Source: JAWXCE01 sp033764775
GTDB lineage: Bacteria > Pseudomonadota > Alphaproteobacteria > Rhizobiales > Rhodomicrobiaceae
Direction of reading: 5' to 3'
Length of the DNA stretch: 64,000 nt
NCBI GenBank assembly: GCA_033764775.1
Contig: JANRIQ010000018.1
Span: forward strand, 124,001-188,000
The notes under the pieces are model-generated. The model saw only the letters and a list, made by a program, of their open reading frames with translations, searched no databases and was not told where the DNA came from. Made by a program: the position numbers and the translations under genes. Positions 56,471 through 64,000 of the stretch are shown in pieces. How positions within the stretch are numbered: position 1 is the first letter of the stretch; each line of letters begins with the position of its first letter.

Positions 56471-58429
56471 TTACGCGGCCTTCATGGATGGGGCGGGCGG
56501 AAAGGTTTTCGCGTCCGAGATGCGCAGATCGACCTCGGCGGTAGTTACGCTCCCGTCCTCGTGCATCACCTCAGCGTCGAACTGCACTCTGGGGCGGCCC
56601 GCATGCATCGCTTCGATAAGCGGGGCGTGGCGGGCGGCCACGACGCCGCGGCGCAACTCGCGCATGCGGGTGAGGGCGCCGTCGTCGGGGTCCAGCTCCT
56701 TGTGCAGGAGGAGGAAACGGCTCACCTGCGCGCCCGCAAGGCTCGGATCGGCGGCGAGATCGGCGTTGGCCTTGGCGATCTCCTCGGCGATGAGCGCGCT
56801 CACCTCCTCCCGCGCCGCCAGATCGGCGTGGCCGGTGAAGGCGATTTCATGCGTGTCGGCCCATGCGCCCACGGCGGCCGTGTCGATGTCGATAAGCGCG
56901 CACACCGTCTCGCGCCGGTCGCCGAACACGGCGGCCTGTTTGATGTAGGGCGAGAAGCGCAGGCGGTTCTCGATGCGTCCGGGCGAGAACAGCGCGCCGT
57001 TGGCGAGCGCGCCGATGTCGGCCACGCGGTCGAGGAGACGCAGATGCCCGTCGTCGTCGAGGCGCCCGGCGTCGCCGGTGTGGAAGAAGCCGTCCGGGGT
57101 TTTGACGGCGGCGGTCGCTTGCGGGTCGCGCAGGTACTCTTTGAAGAGGCCGGGCGAGCGCACAAGGATTTCCCGCTGCGGCGTCAGCTTCACCTCGACG
57201 CCCTCGGCGGCCGGCCCGACCGTATCCGGCCTGACGCCGCGGTCGCGCTGCATGGCGACGAAAAAGCCCGTCTCGGTCGCTCCGTACAATTGCTTCACGT
57301 TGACGCCGAGCGCGCGGAAAAATCCGAGCACGGCGGGCGATACGGCGTCCCCGGCGGTGTAGGCCACCCGGACGCGGCTCAGGCCCAGGACGTCCTTGAG
57401 CGGGCCGTAAATGACGAGCCCGCCCAGCGCGTAGGCGAGCCGCGAGCCGATGAACACGCCGCGCCCGGAAAGGATTTTGTCGCCGACGCGCCGGGCGAGC
57501 GCCATGAACATCTTGTAAAGACCGCGCTTGATCGCCCCGGCGTCCTGCATGCGAAGTTCGACGCGGCTGACAAGCAGCTCTAACACGCTGGGCGGCGCGA
57601 GGAAATAAGTGGGCCCGATCTCGCGCATGTCGGTGAACAGCGTCTCGATGGACTCCGGGCAGCAGATGCAATAGCCCGTGGCGAGCGATTGGCCGTAGCT
57701 GAACAGGCTCTGCCCGATCCATGCCGGCGGCAGGTAGGCGAGAGCGAGATCGGCGGCGGTCAGCTTGTCCATGGCGGCGGCCGTCTCGGCGCGCTCGATG
57801 AGCCCGGCGTGGGTGTGCACGACGCCCCTCACCGGGCCGGTCGCGCCAGACGTGAAGAACAAAAAGGCGGCGTCCTCGCCCTGCCCGCGTTCGGCCTCCA
57901 TGCGCGTCGCGCCGGGTTGGGCGGCGAGGCGCGCGCGCCCGTCCCGAAGCAGATCGGCGTAGCTGACGAGTTGCGGCTGCTTGTAATGCCGCATGCCCCG
58001 GTCTTTGTCGTAGATGATGAAGCGTACGGACGGGCACGTCGGCAGAATGCGAAGCGCCTTGTCAACCTGCTCCTGATCCTCGGCGAAGATGTGGGTCACG
58101 CCGGCCTGTTGCAGCAGCGGCGCGATCTCCTCCGGCGGCGAGTCCTCGAACAGCGGCGTCGCGACGGCGCCGGCCCAGTGCGTGGCGGCCATCGCGACAT
58201 AGAGCCTTGGCCGGTTGCCGCTGAGAAACGCCACATGCGCCCCGCGCTTGAGGTCTCGAGCCATGAGGGCGGCGGCGACAGCTTCCGTTTCGTCCGCGAA
58301 CTGCGCCCAGGTCATCGTGCGCCACACGCCGCGGCTTTTTTCGCGGATGGCGGGGTCGGCGCCGCGGGCGGCGGCGTTTCGCAGGAGAAGTTTGGGAAAA
58401 GTCTTCGGCTTGGACGTTTGCTCTGCCAT
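56471..58429 (-). CDS. AMP-binding (long-chain acyl-CoA synthetase-like) protein, first gene of the ABC operon
   Basis: The protein has 652 residues. The ANL fold is evident from FFTSGATGPVRGVVHTH (P-loop), YGATETGFFV (adenine motif A5), FHTGDAGRLDDDGHLRLLDRV (A7/A8), and a C-terminal subdomain. Two key lysines are replaced: the P-loop Lys (usual PKG) is Arg, and the A10 region, normally with a catalytic Lys, reads LTRMRELRRGVV with Glu at that position. A reduced or altered activity is possible. The ATG at 58429 is chosen over 58447. Linkage to LivGHMKF suggests it handles the imported substrate, perhaps activating a carboxylic acid. Confidence 0.85.
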   Translation of the reverse strand: MAEQTSKPKTFPKLLLRNAAARGADPAIREKSRGVWRTMTWAQFADETEAVAAALMARDLKRGAHVAFLSGNRPRLYVAMAATHWAGAVATPLFEDSPPEEIAPLLQQAGVTHIFAEDQEQVDKALRILPTCPSVRFIIYDKDRGMRHYKQPQLVSYADLLRDGRARLAAQPGATRMEAERGQGEDAAFLFFTSGATGPVRGVVHTHAGLIERAETAAAMDKLTAADLALAYLPPAWIGQSLFSYGQSLATGYCICCPESIETLFTDMREIGPTYFLAPPSVLELLVSRVELRMQDAGAIKRGLYKMFMALARRVGDKILSGRGVFIGSRLAYALGGLVIYGPLKDVLGLSRVRVAYTAGDAVSPAVLGFFRALGVNVKQLYGATETGFFVAMQRDRGVRPDTVGPAAEGVEVKLTPQREILVRSPGLFKEYLRDPQATAAVKTPDGFFHTGDAGRLDDDGHLRLLDRVADIGALANGALFSPGRIENRLRFSPYIKQAAVFGDRRETVCALIDIDTAAVGAWADTHEIAFTGHADLAAREEVSALIAEEIAKANADLAADPSLAGAQVSRFLLLHKELDPDDGALTRMRELRRGVVAARHAPLIEAMHAGRPRVQFDAEVMHEDGSVTTAEVDLRISDAKTFPPAPSMKAA

Positions 58430-58742
58430 CGTATTTCGCACCCACAATTACACGAGCAAAACTGCGCCGGCGAGTAGATTGTCGCCAGTCTTTGGCTTGA
58501 AACCAGCGCGAATTGCACCGGAAAAGTGAATATTGCTCATATAACCCAATGAGCAATCCAAAAGAAATGCTAACGCCGGGGAACCCCGAGCGCAAATTGA
58601 TCTTTAACCGTAACGCAGAGTACACCAAAAGCGACCGTTAAGGCTAGGGAATTCCGCAAGGCGGAGAAATGCATAGGGCGCTGGCGTCCGATTTTCCGCG
58701 TGGGAAAACGCGCTTAGGCGAATTAACGACTTGAGCGATAAC

Positions 58743-58799
58743 CGACACAAACAGACTCAACTTTAGATAGAACATTTTCAACTTGGATCGGTTGTGTCG
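58743..58799. repeat. Spaced inverted repeat in the 430-bp gap before the BrkB gene
   Basis: CGACACAA (58743-58750) and TTGTGTCG (58792-58799) are perfect inverted copies 41 bases apart. The gap 58430-58859 also holds a small TTTTCC/GGAAAA stem (58692-58708) and is AT-richer than average. No gene is seen in it; it should contain the promoters of the divergent ligase operon and BrkB gene. Confidence 0.4.
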
Positions 58800-58859
58800 C
58801 CCGACGCGGAGACCATCGTCCGCACTGGAATTCGGCGCCGCCGGGGCCAAATGTGAGGC

Positions 58860-59840
58860 ATGGCGAACAGGAGCGATCAGGGCGCATCGATCGGCGGCGG
58901 GCTCCGGGGCCGCATCGCGCGCTGGCCGCATGAGATCCCGCTCGCCGGCTGGCGCGACATCCTTTATCGCACCTGGACGGCCATCGGGGAGGATCGGCTC
59001 AGCCTGCTGGCGGCCGGAGTCGCGTTCTATATGCTGCTCGCGATCTTTCCGGCGCTCACGACCGCCATCTCGCTGTTCGGCCTCGTCTCGGACGCGGCCG
59101 CCGTAAAACGCGAAATCGCCAATCTGCGCGATGTGCTGCCAAACCAAGCCTGGACGCTCATCCAGCAGCAGATCGCCACCCTCACCTCGCAGACGACGAG
59201 CGGCCTCACCTGGGCGAGCGCCATCAGCTTCGGCCTCACCCTGTTCACGGCGCGGCTCGCCGTTTACGCCATGATGGACGCGCTGAACGCGGTCTATAAG
59301 CAGCCCGAAACGCGCAACATCATTGCGCTGAACGCGATCGCGCTGTTTTTCACCGTCATCGCCATTTTGGGCTTCATCGTTGTCATGGCGGGCGTGCTTG
59401 TGGCGCCTGTGGTGTTCGCGCTGTTCGGCCTCGGGCCGTTCTCGGAAAACCTTATCCGATATCTCCGCTGGATCGTACTCGGCGCCATTGCTGTGGTGTC
59501 GCTCGCCGCGATTTATCGCTACGGGCCGGACCGCAAGCCGGCCAAGTGGCGATGGATTTCGTGGGGCGCGGTCATCGCCACGGCGATATGGATCGCCGCG
59601 TCGTTCGGCTTCTCGTGGTATGTGGAGGCGTTCGACTCTTACGACCGGCTGTACGGATCCCTCGGCGCGGTGGTCATCCTGCTGTTTTGGCTTTGGCTGA
59701 GCGCGTTCGCTGCGTTGCTCGGCGCTGAACTCGACATGCAGATCGAGCATCAAACCATGATGGATTCGACCATCGGCGAGGACAAACCGATGGGCGAGCG
59801 CGGGGCCTATGTCGCCGACACCATCGGCGATACGCCCTGA
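58860..59840 (+). CDS. YihY/BrkB-family inner-membrane protein
   Basis: The protein has 326 residues with about six membrane spans. The family motif WTAIGEDRLSLLAAGVAFYMLLAIFPALTTAISLFGL lies at residues 42-78. It is followed by ALNAVYKQPETRNIIALNAIALFFTVIAILGFI and, near the end, YGSLGAVVILLFWLWLSAFAALLGAELD. Once named RNase BN, the family is unrelated to RNase activity; its role is unknown, perhaps in transport or virulence. The C-terminus is acidic. Convergent with the alginate-export-type gene, 5 bases away. Confidence 0.92.
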   Translation: MANRSDQGASIGGGLRGRIARWPHEIPLAGWRDILYRTWTAIGEDRLSLLAAGVAFYMLLAIFPALTTAISLFGLVSDAAAVKREIANLRDVLPNQAWTLIQQQIATLTSQTTSGLTWASAISFGLTLFTARLAVYAMMDALNAVYKQPETRNIIALNAIALFFTVIAILGFIVVMAGVLVAPVVFALFGLGPFSENLIRYLRWIVLGAIAVVSLAAIYRYGPDRKPAKWRWISWGAVIATAIWIAASFGFSWYVEAFDSYDRLYGSLGAVVILLFWLWLSAFAALLGAELDMQIEHQTMMDSTIGEDKPMGERGAYVADTIGDTP

Positions 59841-59845
59841 GGCGC

Positions 59846-61207
59846 TCAGAACTGCACGGTGATGGCGCTCATGACGAAGTCGCTGTCCTCGCCCCCTGCG
59901 TTCTTTATGACCTCGCCGGCGAAGAAATGCGTGTAGCTGGCTGTCAACTCCACATTCTGCGCGATCGCCCATTCCAGGTTCACGCTTGGCGCGTGGGTCA
60001 CGAAAAAGCCGCTCACGCCTTCTGTCGCGCGCAGGGGGTTCAGCCCGCGCGAATAGACCGCGTCGTTCTCCGATTGCCGCCAGTAGAAATTCCAGTCGAA
60101 GCTGAGCTTCACCGCATCCACGGGGGTAATCTCGACGCCCGGCTGCAAGTTCATGAAATTCTGCGGGGCGAGGAACGTCGCCTCCTCGAAATAGGGCAGG
60201 CGCGGAAACAGCGGGCTGAAGGTTTCGAGCACGCCGTCGCCAGGGTCGCCGTCGCCGCTCGCGATGTTGGCGGAGAGGAACAAGCGCGGCTTGCCCGGCG
60301 CATCGAACGTGTAGCCGGTTATGGAGGCGAGCGTCCAGGCGCGGATGTCGTCGCCGCCGAACTCGCCGAGCTGGCCGACCGCCTCCCAGTTCCAGTCCCA
60401 GGCGCCGGACTCGCCCCACACCCGCGCGCCGAGCGAATGGCGGCGCTCGTCTGCGACGCCTTGCGTATAGGCCGCGCCCTCGCGATCAAGGCCGAGATAA
60501 TATAGATCGAGATTGGTCGCCGAGCCTTTCCAGACGCCATAGGCGCCCCATAGGCCGTCGCCGTCCTCAGAGCCGTCGTCGAAGTCTCGCGGCCCCGTCA
60601 CCACGTCGCGGGCGGCGAACAGGTCGAAGGTGAGCGCCCCCGCCGCCGTGGTCGCCCGCGCACCGTCGAAGCGCTGGCGCACATTGGGGCCGTCGCGCAA
60701 CGACACAAGCCGCGAGGAGCCGAGCGTGATGTGCTGACGACCGGCGCGCAGCCGCGTCTCCGCTCCGGCGATCTCGCCCGACACGTCCACGAACGCCAGG
60801 CTCACATCCCAAAAGTCGATGTCGTTCGGGCCGGGCGGAAAGCCGCTGTCACCCGCCACATGATGGCCCAGTTCGAAGAAGGCGCGGACGTGGTCGCTCG
60901 CGTGGATGTCGGCGTGGAGCAGATAGCGTTGGAGGAGCACGCCATCCTTCGCGCCGCGGGTCGGGCCGAGTCCGAAGCGGTCGACGTCATATTCGTTGTA
61001 CCGGAAGCGCGCCGAGCCGCCGAACGATGCGTAGGCGCCGCCGCCGAGGGGCACATATTTCAGCGCGTCGAGCGGCTGTGTGCGCAAGGCCGGATCGGCA
61101 AGCGCGCTCCAGTCCTCGTTGGCGCGCTGCGATTGATAGGCGGGGCGCTCGGCCCCAAACGCGGCTCCCGCGAACGTCAAAAGCAGGGCGGCGGCGCGGG
61201 CGAGCAA
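59846..61207 (-). CDS. Alginate-export-family outer-membrane beta-barrel protein
   Basis: The 453-residue protein has a signal peptide (MLARAAALLLTFAGAAFGA). Its mature beta-rich sequence has alternating aromatic residues and matches the alginate-export (AlgE-like) barrel family: LKYVPLGGGAYASFGGSARFRYNEYD, LLHADIHASDHVRAFFELGHHV, LRAGRQHITLGSSRLVSLRDGPNVRQRFDG. The last residues AITVQF end with Phe, the usual signal for Bam-mediated insertion. Most such proteins in non-alginate producers are diffusion channels for small solutes. No alginate genes are nearby. Confidence 0.88.
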   Translation of the reverse strand: MLARAAALLLTFAGAAFGAERPAYQSQRANEDWSALADPALRTQPLDALKYVPLGGGAYASFGGSARFRYNEYDVDRFGLGPTRGAKDGVLLQRYLLHADIHASDHVRAFFELGHHVAGDSGFPPGPNDIDFWDVSLAFVDVSGEIAGAETRLRAGRQHITLGSSRLVSLRDGPNVRQRFDGARATTAAGALTFDLFAARDVVTGPRDFDDGSEDGDGLWGAYGVWKGSATNLDLYYLGLDREGAAYTQGVADERRHSLGARVWGESGAWDWNWEAVGQLGEFGGDDIRAWTLASITGYTFDAPGKPRLFLSANIASGDGDPGDGVLETFSPLFPRLPYFEEATFLAPQNFMNLQPGVEITPVDAVKLSFDWNFYWRQSENDAVYSRGLNPLRATEGVSGFFVTHAPSVNLEWAIAQNVELTASYTHFFAGEVIKNAGGEDSDFVMSAITVQF

Positions 61208-61212
61208 GGGCG

Positions 61213-62130
61213 CTACTCCGGCAGCGGGATGAACTCGTGCAGGTCGCCGGGCACGGTGTCGAAGCGGGCGGCTTTCCAGTCGGCTTTCGCCTGCTCGATG
61301 CGCTCAGGGCGCGACGAGACGAAGTTCCACCAGATGTGGCGAGGCCCGTCCATCGGCTCGCCGCCGAGCGCCATGAACCGCGCCGCCGTCACCGCCCGGA
61401 TCGTGATGCGGTCGCCGGGCTTGAACACGAGAAGCTGGCCGGGGCCGAACACGTCGCCCGCGATGTCGATGTCGCCCGAGACGGTGTAGATCGCGCGCTC
61501 GTCGTAGTCCGCGTCGAGGGGGATGCTGGCCGCCGCCTCAAGCTGCACGTCGCCGTAGAACATGGCGCTCGACGTGCGCACGGGGGACGCCGCGCCCAGC
61601 ATGCTGCCCGCGATCACGCGCACGGTCTTCCCTTCGCCAGTGAGGATGGGAAGCTGCGCCGCGTCGTAATGCTCAAACGCGGGCGCCGTCTCCTCATCCT
61701 TCGCCGACAGCGCCACCCAGCTCTGGATGCCGAACAGTTTCGAGCCGGTCGCGCGCAGCTCGGGCGCCGTGCGCTCGGAGTGCGTGATGCCGCGTCCGGC
61801 CGTCATCCAGTTCAGTTCGCCGGGGCGGATCGGCAGCGCCGTGCCGAGGCTGTCGCGGTGGTAAATCTCGCCGTCGAACAGGTAGGTGACCGTCGACAGC
61901 CCGATATGCGGGTGCGGGCGCACGTCCATGCCCTCATGCAACAGGAACTCCGCAGGACCCATCTGGTCGAAGAAGATGAATGGGCCCACCATCTGCCGCT
62001 GCGGCGATGGCAGCGCGCGGCGCACCGAGAAGCTGCCGAGATCGCGGGCGCGCGGCACGATGATGGTGTCGACGGCGTCGCAGGCGCGCTTGTCGCCCGG
62101 CGCCGGGTCGTCGTGGGGTTGCCAGCTCAT
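61213..62130 (-). CDS. Pirin-family cupin protein
   Basis: This 305-residue bicupin protein has the pirin domain at residues about 30-135: DLGSFSVRRALPSPQRQMVGPFIFFDQMGPA, VRPHPHIGLSTVTYLFDGEIYHRDSLG with the metal-binding His-x-His...Glu, and MTAGRGITHSERT. A C-terminal cupin with VFGPGQLLVFKPGD follows. Bacterial pirins are quercetinase-like dioxygenases or regulators of pyruvate metabolism; which applies here is unknown. Five bases separate its stop from the alginate-export-type gene start, and it follows the GNAT gene after 4 bases. Confidence 0.92.
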   Translation of the reverse strand: MSWQPHDDPAPGDKRACDAVDTIIVPRARDLGSFSVRRALPSPQRQMVGPFIFFDQMGPAEFLLHEGMDVRPHPHIGLSTVTYLFDGEIYHRDSLGTALPIRPGELNWMTAGRGITHSERTAPELRATGSKLFGIQSWVALSAKDEETAPAFEHYDAAQLPILTGEGKTVRVIAGSMLGAASPVRTSSAMFYGDVQLEAAASIPLDADYDERAIYTVSGDIDIAGDVFGPGQLLVFKPGDRITIRAVTAARFMALGGEPMDGPRHIWWNFVSSRPERIEQAKADWKAARFDTVPGDLHEFIPLPE

Positions 62131-62134
62131 GGTT

Positions 62135-62713
62135 TTACTCCTCTTTCATCGGCGGCGACGCGCCCGGGTTGACGAGGCGGGCGATGACGACGTCGTCGTC
62201 CAACCAATCGTCCTCAAACATCGCGCCCAAAGCGCGTTGCACCCCGATGGAGGCGACGTTATCCCGCGCGGGGCAGGTCAGAAGGTGCGGCAGACGCACA
62301 TGGCGAAACCCGTAGTCAACCCAGAAACGGGCGATCTCGGTCGCATACCCTTGCCGCCAGAACGGCCGCGCAACTTTGTACATGACTTCGAACTCGACGG
62401 TACGCGTGCCGTCGCGCTGATCGTAGACGTAAGGGTTCAGACCGCCCTGCCCGACAAAACCGCCATCGTGCGTCCACGCCCCGCACGGCCCGAACCCGAA
62501 GTGAGCCCAGAGCGCCCGGTAAAGCAGGATGATCTCGCGGCGCTCATCCAGCGAGCGCTCGTAGCACGGATCGAAGCGCCAGACTTCGGCGTCACTATCG
62601 AGCGCGCCGTGGATGGTCTCGGCGTCTTCGAGCGTGTAGGGCCTGAGAATGAGCCGTTCTGTTATGAAAGGCGGTGGCGGCAAATCATCGCTGTTATAAG
62701 GTGCGGCGCTCAT
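62135..62713 (-). CDS. GNAT-family N-acetyltransferase, RimJ/RimL-like
   Basis: This 192-residue acetyltransferase-3 type enzyme begins with TERLILRPYTLEDAETIHGAL near residue 22. EFEVMYKVARPFWRQGYATEIARFWVDYGF near 110-140 supplies the acetyl-CoA motif A (R-x-x-G-Y/A-type RQGYAT). Such proteins acetylate N-terminal or small-molecule amines; the substrate is unknown. ATG 62713 starts just after the DUF1275 gene's stop. Confidence 0.88.
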   Translation of the reverse strand: MSAAPYNSDDLPPPPFITERLILRPYTLEDAETIHGALDSDAEVWRFDPCYERSLDERREIILLYRALWAHFGFGPCGAWTHDGGFVGQGGLNPYVYDQRDGTRTVEFEVMYKVARPFWRQGYATEIARFWVDYGFRHVRLPHLLTCPARDNVASIGVQRALGAMFEDDWLDDDVVIARLVNPGASPPMKEE

Positions 62714-62717
62714 GGCC

Positions 62718-63374
62718 TTATCCTTTTCCGCCGTTAATCGACAGGGCCACGAGGGCGGCGATAGGCAACGCCAAACACCAATACCCGGCTCCCAGATAGC
62801 CCAGCGCCCCACCCACGGCACCGATTGCGAACGCTCCCGTTGCGATGAGAAGGCCGCGCAGCCGTGCGCCCGTCCCATCCTTCGCGCCGCCGCGCGCCAT
62901 GTCGACCATGTCGATGACGGCCTGCGTGGTGTTGCCGGTCATGATCGTGGTCGGCGGGCCGGTGTCCAGCAGCCGCGAGGTCGCATTCTGGACGCCCATC
63001 GCGGCGACGCCGAGAAGGCCGACGGCAATCGCCGCGACACCATCCGGATTGGCGAAGGGGCCGAGCAGCCCGCCCGCGATCATGAAGGCGGCCAGAAAGG
63101 CGATTTGCGCCACCGTGATTGCGCGCCGCTTGACGCCGCCATGCGCCTCGCCCCGCCGAACGGCCAGCGTCACGGCCCCGACAGTTATGACAAACACCGG
63201 CAATGCAAGCAGTTTGCCGAGCGCGCCCGCGCTTTCGCCCGCGATGCTGGCGCCGATGAGCACAAAGTTGCCCGTCACATGCGCGGTGAACAGGCCGAAC
63301 AGCGCGATGAAGCCGACCGTGTCGACGAACCCCGCGACGAAACTCCAGCCGGCGACGGTCAGCGCGCTTCGCAT
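62718..63374 (-). CDS. DUF1275 / YoaK-family membrane protein
   Basis: This 218-residue protein has about six membrane spans. The start FVAGFVDTVGFIALFGLFTAHVTGNFVLIG (residues about 13-42) and later AMGVQNATSRLLDTGPPTTIMTGNTTQAVIDMVDM are diagnostic of DUF1275. The function is unknown. ATG 63374 overlaps the amidohydrolase stop by one base (TGATG). It begins a tight run DUF1275-GNAT-pirin-alginate-export. Confidence 0.9.
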   Translation of the reverse strand: MRSALTVAGWSFVAGFVDTVGFIALFGLFTAHVTGNFVLIGASIAGESAGALGKLLALPVFVITVGAVTLAVRRGEAHGGVKRRAITVAQIAFLAAFMIAGGLLGPFANPDGVAAIAVGLLGVAAMGVQNATSRLLDTGPPTTIMTGNTTQAVIDMVDMARGGAKDGTGARLRGLLIATGAFAIGAVGGALGYLGAGYWCLALPIAALVALSINGGKG

Positions 63375-64000
63375 CACGCGCCTTTGCGGTAGACGCCGCC
63401 GAAGGTGTTGACGGGCGACCAGTCGGGCCGGAGCGGCGGCAGGTCGGGCATGAGCGATTTGTATTCGTCAGCGCCCCAGGCGACTTTGCCGCCGGCGATG
63501 GTGAGCACGCTTTGCAGGTTGCGGATTTCGGCCTCGGGCACGGTGAAGTAATCCTCCGACAGCACGGCGAGGTCGGCGAGCAGCCCCGGCGCGATGCGAC
63601 CCTTGATGTTCTCCTCGTTGGAGAACCAGGAGTTGTCCGTCCAGAGCCGGAGCGCGGTTTCGCGGTCAAGCTTCGTGCTGGCCCCGAGCAACTGCGCGCC
63701 GCCGACGCCCTTGCCGGTCACCAGCCATTCAAGGCAGAGCCAGGGCGAGTAGCTCGACACCCGGCTCATGTCAGTCCCCGCGCCCACGGGAACGCCGGCG
63801 GCGAGCATCTTCTTGATCGGCGGCGCATCCTCGGCGGCCTTGGCGCCGTAGCGGGCCAGAAACTCCTTCTCCTGGAACGCGATGCGATTCTGAACCGCGA
63901 TGCCGCCGCCCATGGCCGCCACGCGCTCGATGTCGCGCTCGCTCATGGTCTCGCCGTGGTCGACGATCCAGCGCAGGCCGCTCACCGGCATGTCGCGGTG
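63374..64000 (-). CDS. Amidohydrolase family protein, YtcJ-like (C-terminal part, cut by window end)
   Basis: About 208 C-terminal residues are visible; the gene begins beyond 64000. GLRWIVDHGETMSERDIERVAAMGGGIAVQNRIAFQE contains a metal-binding His. VPVGAGTDMSRVSSYSPWLCLEWLVTG contains the conserved Asp in a GTD motif, and the final cap FSNEENIKGRIAPGLLADLAVLSEDYFTVPEAEI is the amidohydrolase-3 C-terminus. Metal-dependent hydrolysis of an amide is likely; the substrate is unknown. Its stop overlaps the DUF1275 start. Confidence 0.88.
   Translation of the reverse strand, partial: HRDMPVSGLRWIVDHGETMSERDIERVAAMGGGIAVQNRIAFQEKEFLARYGAKAAEDAPPIKKMLAAGVPVGAGTDMSRVSSYSPWLCLEWLVTGKGVGGAQLLGASTKLDRETALRLWTDNSWFSNEENIKGRIAPGLLADLAVLSEDYFTVPEAEIRNLQSVLTIAGGKVAWGADEYKSLMPDLPPLRPDWSPVNTFGGVYRKGA

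Overview
The window reads as chromosomal DNA of a high-GC (mid-60s % by eye) alphaproteobacterium, most likely a member of the Hyphomicrobiales (Rhizobiales). The evidence is a set of alphaproteobacterial marker genes: a DUF1013/TrcR-type protein, a DUF1465/RcdA-type protease adaptor, DUF1192, a DUF2312/GapR nucleoid protein, DUF1244, DUF1036 next to pyruvate kinase, a 41-residue L36 paralogue, cysteine-free L31, TAXI-type TRAP transport and a ROSE-like RNA thermometer in front of an Hsp20 gene. I recognise no species. Coding density is very high. I see no insertion sequence, integrase, prophage, CRISPR array or rRNA operon; one tRNA gene (Val, CAC) is present.

Layout: 1-2.2 kb, end of a hisN-type phosphatase, an alpha/beta hydrolase and a heat-shock gene with a thermometer leader. 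2.2-8.2 kb, a minus-strand run of HDAC-family deacetylase, xseB, dxs, tlyA and an RlmD-type rRNA methyltransferase, interrupted by a plus-strand SET-domain protein. 8.2-11.7 kb, an acyl-CoA dehydrogenase / enoyl-CoA hydratase / SDR beta-oxidation operon. 11.7-14.1 kb, Sua5-type tRNA threonylcarbamoylation and a GlcD-like FAD dehydrogenase. 14.1-18 kb, a lipoprotein, TrcR, a quinone oxidoreductase, DUF1192, a candidate small RNA with a CtrA-like box, RcdA and L31. 18-24.4 kb, an MsbA-like exporter, a GT2 glycosyltransferase, a UbiB/ABC1 kinase and an M3 oligoendopeptidase.

24.4-34.2 kb is a transport block: a fused TRAP permease with its TAXI binding protein (minus strand), then a four-gene peptide/opine-type ABC importer whose two ATPases are fused (plus strand), closed by a strong terminator. 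34.3-39.2 kb holds a degenerate NtrC-like regulator, an L,D-transpeptidase and a DUF882/M15-like peptidase: a cell-wall module. 39.2-46 kb contains GapR, DUF1244, N-formylglutamate amidohydrolase, glycerate 2-kinase, DUF1036, pyruvate kinase, a TPR protein, L36 and a Sel1-like protein. 46-50.3 kb holds an orphan TAXI binding protein, tRNA-Val, a DUF4394 protein and a divergent ECF sigma/anti-sigma pair. 50.3-58.4 kb holds a lipid kinase and a six-gene operon joining a branched-chain-amino-acid-type ABC importer to an acyl-CoA-synthetase-like protein. 58.8-64 kb holds a BrkB-family membrane protein, an alginate-export-family porin, pirin, a GNAT acetyltransferase, a DUF1275 membrane protein and the 3' end of an amidohydrolase gene.

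Observations most worth a second look: the ROSE-like thermometer (1669-1744), the candidate sRNA (about 16960-17085), the regulator that has lost the sigma-54 contact loop (34319-35719), the ligase in the ABC operon that lacks the expected adenylation lysine, the SET gene inserted in a housekeeping gene run, and the inverted repeat between the DUF4394 and ECF sigma genes. I did not find a clearly new defence or mobile system.
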